Shown here one piece after another: positions 47,300-58,400 of a DNA stretch of 64,000 bases. Position 1 is the first letter of the stretch. Each line of letters opens with the position of its first letter. The stretch is from Eurosta solidaginis (Eukaryota > Arthropoda > Insecta > Diptera > Tephritidae). The notes below the pieces were generated by a model that was given only the letters and a program-made list of their open reading frames with translations, was not told the DNA's origin and made no database searches. Position numbers and translations under genes: made by a program. The DNA is taken from NCBI RefSeq assembly GCF_040869045.1, contig NC_090319.1, positions 263,020,897 through 263,084,896 on the forward strand, written 5' to 3'.

Positions 47300-48412
47300 T
47301 TTCTACTGGGTACATACTCAGCTGAGAGCTTTGGAGACAACATTGTCTTTTCCATGGATACATACAAATGTTAATACTAAAAATTAGAACAACTTGCCCT
47401 TGCTATCTTTCTTCAGCTATCAATTCGTTTTATTTGAATATTTTTTTTTAATATGAAAATTTGGTTAAATTTGAACGCATTTCTTTATCACTTTTTTTAA
47501 TCACCCATGAAGTGTTTTCGAAGCGCTCTTAATTATGAGTTCGATAAGAGTCCGAAATTGTAGACCAAGGGTGACGTTTTTTGGAACGATTTTCCTTCAT
47601 CCTTTGTCAAATAAGGGAAAATTACCATGTAGGAAAATGAACCTAGGGTAACCCTGGAATGTGTTTGTGTGACATGGGTTTCAAATGAAAGGTGTTAATG
47701 AGTATTTTAAAAGGGAGTGGGCCTTAGTTCTATAGGTAGACGCCTTTTCGAGATATCGCCATAAAGGTGGACCAGGAGTAACTCTATAATGTGTTTGTAC
47801 GATATGGGTATCAAATTAAAGGTATTAACGGGGGTTTTAAAAGGGAGTGGCCCTTAGTTGTATATGTGAAAGCGTTTTCGGGATATCGACCAAAAAATGC
47901 ACCAGGGTGACCCAGAACATTATATGTCGGGTACCGCTAATTTATTTATATATGTAATACCACGAACAGTATTCCTGCTAAGATTCCAAGGGCTTTTGAT
48001 TTCGCCCTGCAGAACTTTTTCATTTTCTTCTACTTAATATGGTAGGTGTCACACCCATTTTACAAAGTATTTTCTAAAGTTATATTCAGCGTCAAAAAAC
48101 CAATCCAATCACCATGCTTCATCCTTTTTTTGTATTTGGTATAGAATTATGGCATTTTTTCCATTTTTTTAAATTTTCGGTATCGAAAAAGTGGGCGTGG
48201 TCATAGTCGGATTTTGCCCATTTTTAATACCAAGATAAAGTGAGTTCAGATAAATACGTGAACTAAGTTTAGTAAAGATATATAGGGTTTTGCTCAAGTT
48301 ATCGTGTTAAAGGCCGAGCGGAAGCACAGACGGTCGAGTGTGTATTAAAACTGGGCGTGGCTGCAACCGATTTCGCCCATTTTCTGTGAGCTCTGCTCAG
48401 CTGAGTATAAAA
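47300..48412 (-). repeat. Dispersed repeat copy C
   Basis: Inverted copy. The plus strand shows ATACTCAGCTGAGAGCTTTG (outer side), two to three minisatellite units (GACGCCTTTTCGAGATATCG), ATTCCTGCTAAGATTCCAAG, GGTAGGTGTCACACCCATTT, CTTGCTCAAGTTATCGTG-like blocks and the inner edge CTGTGAGCTCTGCTCAGCTG. Compared with copies A and B it lacks the about 830 bp between CTCACAG and AAAATGGGCG. Copies sharing both ends but differing inside are typical of non-autonomous DNA elements. Confidence 0.85.
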
Positions 48413-48558
48413 AATTAGTACTACTTGTACAGATAAGAGGGACATCTAAAAACATTCCCAGAGGGAATTCACCTAACGGGTACTAAGGATAGCGTCATTG
48501 CAAGAGGTGAAAACGCTTCCAGCCATCATCATAATAACTCTTTCAAAATGCACCGTCG

Positions 48559-48595
48559 CACAGTGTTTCGTGTAGAACAAGCTAGCTGGACAAAA
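48559..48595 (+). repeat. Transib left terminal inverted repeat, RSS-like
   Basis: Heptamer CACAGTG, 24 bp, then ACAAAAAGA. This closely resembles a 23-type V(D)J recombination signal (CACAGTG, spacer, ACAAAAACC). Confidence 0.85.
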
Positions 48596-48813
48596 AGAAA
48601 GTTCTTATTCCAAGAAGAGTGTAATGAAAAATGAAAAAAACAAACAAAATAATGCGATTTTTGGTTTTTTTTGATACTTTTGCTCATATATATTGAGTAA
48701 TTGAAGTAAGAAGGCAGGAGTGGCCGTAAAATGCACTGATTAATTTGCAAAATTCTTGTTGAATATTAAGATTCATATTTCTTTTAAGTGAACACTTCTA
48801 CATAATTTTTTTG

Positions 48814-49972
48814 ATGGATTCTAAGCTCGAAGGTAAGTAAAATTTTTTAATAGTAATTCTTTCACAATTAGAGTATTTTCAATATATTTAACATTCCGTT
48901 ATTAAGAAGAAAAGGTATTTTTTCCCTATATTTTTAACTTTAGGGACAAAAAAGTTACATACATCCGCTGACATCCCCGCTTAATTTTACATATGTTATA
49001 GTCGCAAGTATTCTCTAATAGCCGAAAGAAAAAACCATTGCGAATTCTTTGCACATCTATTTTTAATTTTTTTTTTTTTGTAGATTTAGTTATCTCTACA
49101 TATCAAATAGGATGTATGTACGTACCAGCTCAGACGAGATATTTGAACCTTTAAAGCTGATCTACAAACGGCAAAACCAATTCCCTGGTACAGGGAACAA
49201 ACACGTAGCCATAAAACATACAAAAATAAACGCGCAAGGTCAACAAGAGCACACCAAAAGCAAAAAGGCGAAGATCATTGACTTTAACCTGCCACAACCT
49301 ACCGCACCAGTCACCAAGGCATAAAAACAGGTACATACAATGGATTGATGAAGATAAACCAAAACCAGGTTTCGGCAATACCAATGACGGCAACACTGCT
49401 CGTAGGTTTTTCGAAAATTCTGAGGCTAGTGCTGAGATTACGGGATTGGATGTAACGCTCATGAAAAGATTCGACACTCTCCTTCGCGCATTAGCATCTG
49501 GGTACAATATAAATATCCAAAGATTTGAAAAATTTGCGGTGGAGACTAAAAAACTATACATAGATCTCTATCCATGGTTTAATATGCCGGTTACAGTTCA
49601 TAAATTCTTAGTGCATAGTACTGAAATTATAAAATCAGCAATTTTACCTATTGGTCAACTTTCCGAGGAAGCACAGGAAGCCCGTAACAAAGATTTGAGA
49701 CGATTCAGGGATTATAACACACAAAAGCAGAAGCGTGAAGCCACGAATAGATATCTTATGAATATGTTGCTTATAACATCGGACCCTTTAGTTATCAGTT
49801 TTAGGGAGATACCTAAGAAAAAATTTAAAAGTCTGACTTCAGAAGTCTTAAATTTACTGTCCCCCGATAATGTTGAGGAGTCAATAAATACCCCAGTTGT
49901 TTCAAGCAGTTTTGCTGATGTTTATGACTATTCCACAAGTGACTCATCCAATGAAAGTGATGCTAGCGAATA
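48814..49972 (+). pseudogene. Transib transposase remnant (RAG1-like C-terminal core)
   Basis: A short first exon, MDSKLE (48814-48832), has a strong donor, GAAG|GTAAGT. An acceptor at 49083 follows a 14 T tract. The downstream frame hits a stop at about 49149, and coding resumes at about 49336. The intact C-terminal part (to the stop 49970-49972) has GFGNTNDGNTARRFF with the second Asp, ITGLDVTLMKRFDTLL, MPVTVHKFLVHSTEIIKSAI, then IGQLSEEAQEARNKDLRRFR with the third acidic residue. It ends in a Ser/Asp/Glu-rich tail. These align in order with RAG1 around D708 and E962. The region around the first catalytic Asp is deleted. Confidence 0.8.
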
Positions 49973-50678
49973 ATAACATAATTATAAAAGATAACCTACC
50001 CTATAACTTTTTGTTGGATCAGGTTTTATTCAATTTAAATCTATTGTATTTTCTACTTTGTATGATACTTTACTTTTAAGTTTTTGTAATAAGTAATTTT
50101 GACATAATTAATTTAATTATTTACATTGTTATTATTATTATTGTAATTCACTTTTACATTCCTGACTGGTACTATAAAATAATTCTGTAAAAATTGTAGT
50201 GCCAGGATAAATACTCAAATAAATACAAAATATGTATGTAAATATGTACAGTCACTCACATAAATAAGTAGACACCCCTTTTTGGATAATTCTTACAATT
50301 TTCGCTTTCGCAAATTTATTTTAACTAATTTCCCATAAGAAAATTTGTCACGATCTATAACAAAAACTAAATTATATTTAAAAAATTCAACGAATTTTCA
50401 TAAAAAATTTTAATTTTTTTTCCAAATTCTTAAAATTTTTTAGAGTATTGAGATTTGTATTCCATTCAATTTAAGTACAATAAAGTAATATTCTTAAGTC
50501 CTTTAAATTTTTTTGTATCTATGTCACTTATTCACATGAGTTACTGTATATGAAATAAGTAAATGTATGCATATGAAGTAAAATTTTGGAAAAAAATAAA
50601 AAAAAAGAACATATGGCTGGAAAAAAGACGTAGTTGTAATAAATGACTGCATATGAAACGGAAAATCTCATAAAATAA

Positions 50679-50715
50679 TTTTGTCCAGCTAGCTTGTTCT
50701 ACACGAAACACTGTG
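50679..50715 (-). repeat. Transib right terminal inverted repeat
   Basis: Exact mirror of 48559-48595. The nonamer-like position reads ACAAAATTA, less RSS-like than the left end. Confidence 0.9.
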
Positions 50716-51474
50716 CGTCGGCTTCACGGGAAGGACGATAGATCTTCCGGAGAACTTCTCACTTGAACACTTCAAGGGCCATCTCACCTCCTCCAGCGCA
50801 TGATTCATTGCCATTCCTTAGAACAGGTATGTTGAAGGACTTGTAGAGCGTGATTTTGTTCGTCGTAGAGATAAATTTTCCTTTAATAAAATGGTTAAAA
50901 ATGCACAAGGTGGCATGATCTACACCCTGCATCACAGTTAGCTAAGCGGAATCGCTCACAAATCGATCATAAACTGGAAAACATGCATCGATGAGAGGAC
51001 TCGTAAGACACGTATCGCTTTCTAGGCTTCTAAATCGATATCCGATAAGGAAAAGAGTATCAAGCCCAACCTGGTGCTATGACTGGTGCTTTTCCTAAGA
51101 CCTACAATCTCACCAGCTTGCAAACATTTTTCTCACCTGCCTACCGTCGACTTTAGATCCTACTTTAAACTAGCTTCCGATCGTCTAGAATATATTTTTC
51201 ACATCGGCGACTGCATGGAGACTCAAAGAATCTGGACGCGGGAAGGATACTCAGCAAGGGCAAATTATTATAATCAATTTAATTCCGAAGGGATCAATAA
51301 GCTCCGAAATAAATCATTGTCCTCTCAAATTATGATTTGATAGCAGTTGATAACAGCACACAGATTCAAACCAACGTCTCTTAAGATTTATCCGTCATTT
51401 AAACTTTCGTAACATTTGTAATAAAAGCGTTAGCTGCACTGCATTCTAGCTCAAGGCCAATAGCCCCACGAGCT

Positions 51475-51960
51475 ATAAAAAACCATTATCTGGGTTTCTG
51501 GCGATAAAGAAATCAAACTTGATGAGCTAGTATTTTAAGAAACATCAGGAGGAAGTTAGGGAATAACCAGCAAGTAGATAGCACTTTGGGAACAGGCAAG
51601 GGATATCAACTATGACACGACGAGGCTACAAAGAGAGAAGAACAACGAATGATCTGCGTAGATCTAGAACTGATAACCGTGAACTTATACCGGTCTGAAT
51701 TGTTCATTTTGATGTGGGCAGGTTAGCGGAGAAGATTAGTATTCGATATAATGACCACTGTGGAACCTGTAAAGAGTTAACTAGCAGGACACTGTTAAGG
51801 ATATCTGTGTAAATACCCAGCTCTAGCTAAAACAGCTCTGATATCAGTCGGAAATATTCTTTTTAGAAGGTCTAAAATGGTAATGGTAGATAGAGCTTCC
51901 AAATATTCATGATTTTATTAAGGTTGTGACATTTATCCGATCTAGCATTCAGCAGGTGGA
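51475..51960 (+). pseudogene. R1-type LINE: RNase H end and C-terminal region relic
   Basis: Broken frames show IWVSGDKEIKLDEL (RNase H motif W.PGH..I.GN..ADELA), then HCGTCKEL, then LAKTALISVGNILF (pattern CPAL...R...LG..FF). DNA between 50721 and 51475 is probably an older part of the same or another LINE. The Transib inserted at its left edge. Confidence 0.5.
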
Positions 51961-52139
51961 GAAGAATTTTATGGCTCATAAATATCTACTCAATCGATCT
52001 CGGCCTCAGTCATTATGCATATTTACCTCTCACCTGTTACCTACTAACCTACCTGTATACGCAGATCGAATACGCAGCCAGATGAAGACAATTATGTCTA
52101 TCGGTACACACAGGTGTTAATTACAGCTATTTTATTTTT

Positions 52140-52467
52140 GTTTACATTTTCACTTTACTGCATTTCGTTTACATTTTGTCTTTCTAAACAAACAACCGGC
52201 ATTGTGATCAACCAATCAGAAAGCTTGTCAGTTTTAAAGCAGTTTGACAGTTAAACAGCTGATTGTCATCGTCTAAAATAATTTTGATATTCCTAAATTC
52301 CTGGCATTTTGCACAAAATTCTTTGCTGAAGTGAAATTTTCACAAAAAAACATAAAAAAATGCAATAAAAATATATGAAAATTTAAAAATAAAAGAAAGA
52401 GGTTTGAAAGAAGGTGAAAGTAATAAAATAAAGCAATTGGAAAGTGTGCCAACCAAAACAGTCCAAA
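52140..52467 (+). other. Upstream region and presumed 5' UTR of VPS13B
   Basis: The sequence before the VPS13B ATG includes CAACCAATCAG, a CCAAT-type box, and CAGCTGATTG. No TATA box is obvious. The A-rich stretch before the ATG (AGTCCAAAATG) suits a fly translation start. The transcription start cannot be placed. Confidence 0.35.
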
Positions 52468-55400
52468 ATGTTTCGTATCGAATCATACGTTACGCCCATT
52501 ATTATGGAATACGTGGCAAAGTATGTAAAGAATATACGATCCGAGGATATGCAACTCTCCTTGTGGGAGGGTGAAGTGACTTTGCAAAATTTAGATTTGC
52601 GGTTGGATGTGCTGGAAGAGGAAATGCAATTGCCATGCGAGTTCTTATCAGGCCACGTACATGAATTGACAATACGTGTACCATGGACAAAAATTACTTC
52701 TGAGCCAATACGTATTATTATCAATACAATTGAATTTGTGCTTAAATTAAAACGTAATAAAGCAGCGGATGAAGGTTCTTCGGCAAGTTCATCAACACAA
52801 AGAAAGAAGAGTGGATCGGCAAAGAACCGCAAGCGAACACCTGGGGACGACCAACAGACAGCACAGCAAACCGCAGGTTCGGGTATTGTAATAAAATAAT
52901 TAACAATATCAATTTGGAATGTCATAATATAATACTAAAATATGTGGAAGATGACATTGTTGTATCGATGAATGTGCAACTGCTGCAATTTGGCACTGCC
53001 GATGAACGATGGAAAATTGCTATGGCTGATGTGCATCCGGTTAAAGTGCTAATGCGAAAGTTGATTAAAGTATCCGATCTAACAATTTGTATGGACAAAC
53101 GGAATTCAGCGGGGCACATAGAAGTGTGTCAGGAACCAATTTTGTATAGGTAGTTATTTTGATTTGAATCGATGTAAGTTATTTTTTATTGATTTTCATC
53201 TAATTGACTTGGTGATGCTGACGGAGCGCAGCGTGGATGTTGTTGTTTCGTTCATGTTTTCAATCCTGTTGAATTAGTGTTGTTTCTCTGGCACAGTTCA
53301 TGCCATAAGTTTTGCTAATCATTTAAAAAAATGGATGGAATAAATATAGAAATTTTATTATTATATCAATTTCATCTTTGCAGATGCTCATTTGAACTAC
53401 GCTTATTACGTAATACAATGTGAATACAGTTACGACAACAAGTTTAACCCGTATAGCAGTATACACCAAATCTATAGATATCAATTTTGCATCAATGCAG
53501 TTCCCAATGATCATGCGTTTTATTGATATAATGACACAATTTAGTCGTGATAATGCGAAAAGTCTAGCAGCAGAGCAAGAAATTCCAAACGATGATGTAG
53601 AGAATGAAGAGACTAATCAGGAGTCATTTTTATTATGGGCATGGAACAAATTACCAACAATATCATATGAACCAGCTGGTTTCGATGAGCCTGTAGGCAT
53701 TGAAGCAGTGCCCGGGCATTTGCGTGATATTGGTATTTACCTCGAAGAGCTAAATTTAACGCTAAAGAATTCGGAACTCATCGTGGATACTTTTGCCAGC
53801 AATACAAAACGCATAAAATACATACCAATCGTACGTATAACCGTAGGTGGTTTATATCTAGAGAAAGTGGCGTGTGAAGAGCATAATTGGCATAGCATGA
53901 AATCAGGAATCTCTTATCTTATAGTCGATCCTTTGGGTCCATACAGAGCTGATGACCTTTCGGAGACAGCATTAGTATCTAGCGGATCTGTAAAATATGC
54001 TATATTTAAACAGGGTTTTAACAAAAACTAATTTTTTTTCTTTCGCAGTTGGATAAATTTACCAATTTTATGGATAATAGTCTTTTCGATGAGAATAGTA
54101 CACACTTAGACTTGAATGTATGCACAAATTATGATGATTATATGTCACGCTATACTGATGAGTATTTACTACATCGCACGCCTATTATCGCTTTTGATTC
54201 GGTGGAATATAAAACAACAAAGTTACGTGATAAACAACAAGCAACAAGAACTCGATTCAACAATTTCATCTATAAAGGATACACATCTTGCTTACCGCGT
54301 ACTATCATCCGGTCTCACATTTCGTTGGAATCAATCCTTACGACAGGTTAAACAAACAATACACGATTTAATTGATTCTTACGACTATTCAGCCTATCAT
54401 GTAGACCAGTTAGATAACACGGCTGCAACGAGCACATCAATCAGCACATCTAAATTACCACCACCACTAATGGAGGACTATGACGATTTAATGGCTCACG
54501 TACCCGTGCGTGTTTATAAATTTGATTTGCATAATATAAATTTGGAAATATATATCAGCAGTGAGCCGACTTCAGCCCCAATAACACAAAAGACACAACA
54601 ACATCGTTTAACAAGTACACTAAAGCAATCAATGCCTTATTTTCTTGTACATGTCCATCATTTAGATGGCACCCTATTAAGACCATTATATCCTGACAAG
54701 CTGGTACATACTACATGCCAATTGCCAGACAAACCGCACGTTTTGGTAGATGCTTGCCATAATAATTTCACTGTTAATGTCAAACAAATTTCACTATCAA
54801 TGGTAAATCGTATGCGTAAAGTGACACACAGACTAATGCATATGCCGCATTTGGAATTGTTGTATTCAGATTTATTACAAAAACATCATTGGAAGCGTGA
54901 ACCGCTCATACCGTTAAGAAAAGTAGATTTGTATTGTGAACTTATAAATGTTGATTTTAATAAGCGTGATTTAATAATGGCTCAGCGTTTATTGAATTGT
55001 GTACTTGCTTATAGGCCAGATTTATTATGGAAAATTACCAATCAATCAATGCAAATAATGAAAAATAGATTACAGCCAACTGTGCATACGGAATTTAATG
55101 CATTACGCGGTAATTTTCAATATTTTCAGAGCTATACAACTGGTTGTGTTGAGCTCTATAAATTGCAGTCCTTCTTGAATACTTATACAGGTTATTGTGT
55201 GAACAAACATATTTTATTAGACTCGGAAAAAGGTAATAAGCACAAGAAATGGCTAAATATGAGTATGCAATCAAATCCGGAGGGTATACAATCTGCACCT
55301 AATAAGAGTGAAGCGCTTATAGCGTTAGCTGTATGGGTTGAACCTATTTCTGTATATGTTGATACGGCTTTGCTAGAGTTTCTCAAATATCAAGAGGATG

Positions 55401-58400
55401 GTGATCAGCCTGTAGAAAGGGGTAAGCTTTTTTTATGAAATATGTGTATATGTTTTAGGCATATATTGATATAAGTATATAAAGGGATCACTATCTCGAC
55501 TGTCTGTTCGAAAATGCCCTATTTGAGAATTTGTATCAAATTTCGCTAAACGGGAGCCCTACAAGTATGTGTTTGAAAAACGGCGTATCCTAGCAGAAAA
55601 TATATTGAATTTGTTTAGAGATAATGCGTGTTTAGAAAAAAAATGCTGGGATAGTACTTTCTTAAAACAAGTTATGAAATAGGGTGTCTCTCAAAAATTT
55701 TCTCATCGAAACTATAGCGATATGGTGAAGATCCGACAAGGTGGACGAAATCAAGAGCAAGAGTCACTCTTGCAATACCACGAATGTGACACAACCGGTA
55801 TCTGTTGCCCAGCGGGTTAGGGGGCTTAGAATATACCTGCGGCAGGTATACCTGTTGTAAGAGGCGAATAAAATACCAAATTGATACAAGGGGTTGTCTT
55901 TAAAAAAAACCGATTATTTTTGGAAATTTTTACATTTTCAGAAGAGTTACCAAACTCTTCGAATAGTAAACAAATGTAGCCTTTTGATTGTTTAGTAACT
56001 TTTCTAGTATGCATGAAATTGAATAGCGCAATCCATTATGCAGGAGCCTGTGTTAGATCACTAGGAATTTCTTAAAGTCATATCTATACTTTCATTGTCC
56101 AAATCCAAGATTGTATTAAACTTTTTCTGTCTTCTTTTACAGATGCTCCAAGGGAAGTTGAGCTACACACCCAACAGCTACAACCTCCGACTCCTTCACA
56201 ACCGCATGCCAGCACCAGCCAACCCTCACGTATATACAAGAACATCACACTGTCAAGTGGCATCTGCGCTGGTCCACCTCTTACACGACGGTCTTCACGT
56301 AATTCTCTACCCTCACGCAAAATATCACATCCCGAAGAGACTGTACATTTTAGCTCAGAACGTGACGAGAAAATTGATTTGGAAACAATAAGCATTGCAC
56401 CACCTACACCGCCGCCTGAGCCACCAGCTCCTATTTCGCTTTGGCAAAAAATTAAATCTTTGGTTATTTGTATCGAATTTGGTCATATACGCTTACATGT
56501 GGCCGAAACAATTAAATGGTGCAAGAATCAAGACAAGTTAATCGGAGAATATACACAAATTAAATTTCCCAGAATAGCAATGCGTTCCACAAATGCTGAA
56601 AATTTATCACGTACAAATCTTCAGGAAAAATTCACCATACATATAGCTCCCAAGGATATGATTAATTGGGTGATTGCTTTATCAGGTTTTAGTGTTACAA
56701 AACACAATTTCCAACAAATGGATATTGTGATGCCAGATGTTTATACAACAATTACAATTGTTGTTACGAATAAGCAACAGTTGGAGGTGGCAGGGAACCC
56801 ATTTGTGGATCCTAATAAGAAAGATAAACCAAATGAAATGAAAGAGCTTCCCGGTGAAACTTTGGGTGACACTATCACACAGGAAGTTGATAACGGCTCA
56901 TCACCTGTACCACCTTTGGGAAATATATTAATGGAAGGTGGCACACTTGAACTGAAAATTGATGAAACTACAATAGAGGCTGGTGCGATAACGGTGCATG
57001 TAGATACTACGCCTGTACAATTTCATGTGTCCGAAGCAAAGGTTTGTGGATTAACAACTTTAATAGACTTTTGGGATAACCGTAAAAATCTCGCCTAGAT
57101 ATGAATTCTTTTTTTTTTTTAATTTTTACCAAGTGCAACACCCTGTTCCTTTCGGCACCTCCCAGGGAATAGTTTTTTTATATGGGTAACTCTGAGCCAA
57201 TTTGAACCAGACCAACAATATTTGGTTCGGCGTTGTTTGGCAAGTGTCCTTCTGCCATGAAATGCTCTCAGTGAAAACTCATCTGCCTTGCAGATGCCGT
57301 TCGGATTCGGCATAAAGCATATAGGTCGCGTTGTTGTTGTTGTTGTTGTAGCGATTAGGTTACTCCCCGAAGGCTTTGGGGAGTGTTATCGATGTGATGG
57401 GCCTTTGTCGGATACAGATCCGATACGCTCCGGTAACAGCACCATTAAGGTGCTGGCCCGACCATCTCGGGGACGATTTATATGGCCACATTAAACCTTC
57501 AGGCCATCCCTCCCTCCCCACCCCCAAGTTCCCTGAGGAGCTTGGGGTCGCCAGAGCCTCGTCTGTTAGTGAAACGGGATTCGCCGCTCGAAGGTGAGGT
57601 TGACAATTGGGTTGGAGAAGGTATATATTGCGCTACACAACCCCTTGAATCCCATATAGGTCGCGTCCCGCCAATTTGTAAGAAATATTAAAAGGAGCAC
57701 GACGCAATTTGGAAGCTTCTCTTCGGCCTAAAATCTCTTCGGAGGTTATCGCGTCTTATATTTATTTTTATTTTATTTTAACAATATTTGGTGATATAGT
57801 CTGAGCTATTTTGGAAAACTGGGCATTCGGGACTATTCAGGTGCAACTTGAGGATAATTTTAGCACCATGGTATTTTCGGGGCTGTTTCTGAATCATATC
57901 GAAATAATTTACGAATTTCGGGATATTTTGAACTATTTCGAGCCATTTTAGAATATCTCTATATCATTTCTGGATTGTTTTCAGAATATTGTCCCTTTCA
58001 TTTCAAGATTATTTCAGGATTGTCTCACATTTTGGGAATATATCAGGATCATTTCGGGGTTGTTTCTGAACTACTTCGTTATCATGTCGGGACCTTTCAT
58101 AATTTTTCAACCGTTTCGGGAATATCTTCGGATAATTTCCGAACTTTTTCAGGATTTTTCCGAGTTATTTTTTTTATTATTTCTTAACTTCCTCCGAATA
58201 ATTTCGGGGCTGAGATCAGACAGTTTGACGAGAATTCTAAAACAGTTTCTGGGTTATTTAGATATACTCAGGACTATTTCGAATTTGTTAAAAGGATTAT
58301 TTTGAGATTACTTTGGGAACGTATCAAAACTCTTTCAAAGATTATGTTGAAGCTTTCTCGGAGTTTCTTTAAGATAGTTAAGGATAGATAAAATTAGTTA

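Larger units (their letters stand above)
48559..50715 (+). mobile_element. Transib element, internally deleted
   Basis: Perfect 37 bp terminal inverted repeats beginning CACAGTGTTTCGTG (48559-48595; mirrored at 50679-50715). They are flanked by the 5 bp target duplication CGTCG (48554-48558 and 50716-50720). CAC(A/T).TG ends and CGNCG duplications are established hallmarks of Transib, the superfamily related to RAG1. Inside is a RAG1-like C-terminal catalytic region. The first catalytic Asp region seen in the copy at 1.9 kb is absent, so it is non-autonomous. It is inserted into an older LINE-like sequence. Confidence 0.93.

Noticed and set aside
53990..54048. Treating the extension VKYAIFKQGFNKN as VPS13B coding
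   Set aside because: A 59 bp GT-AG intron joins SSGS directly to LDKFTNF in frame, which fits the neighbouring intron sizes and protein continuity.
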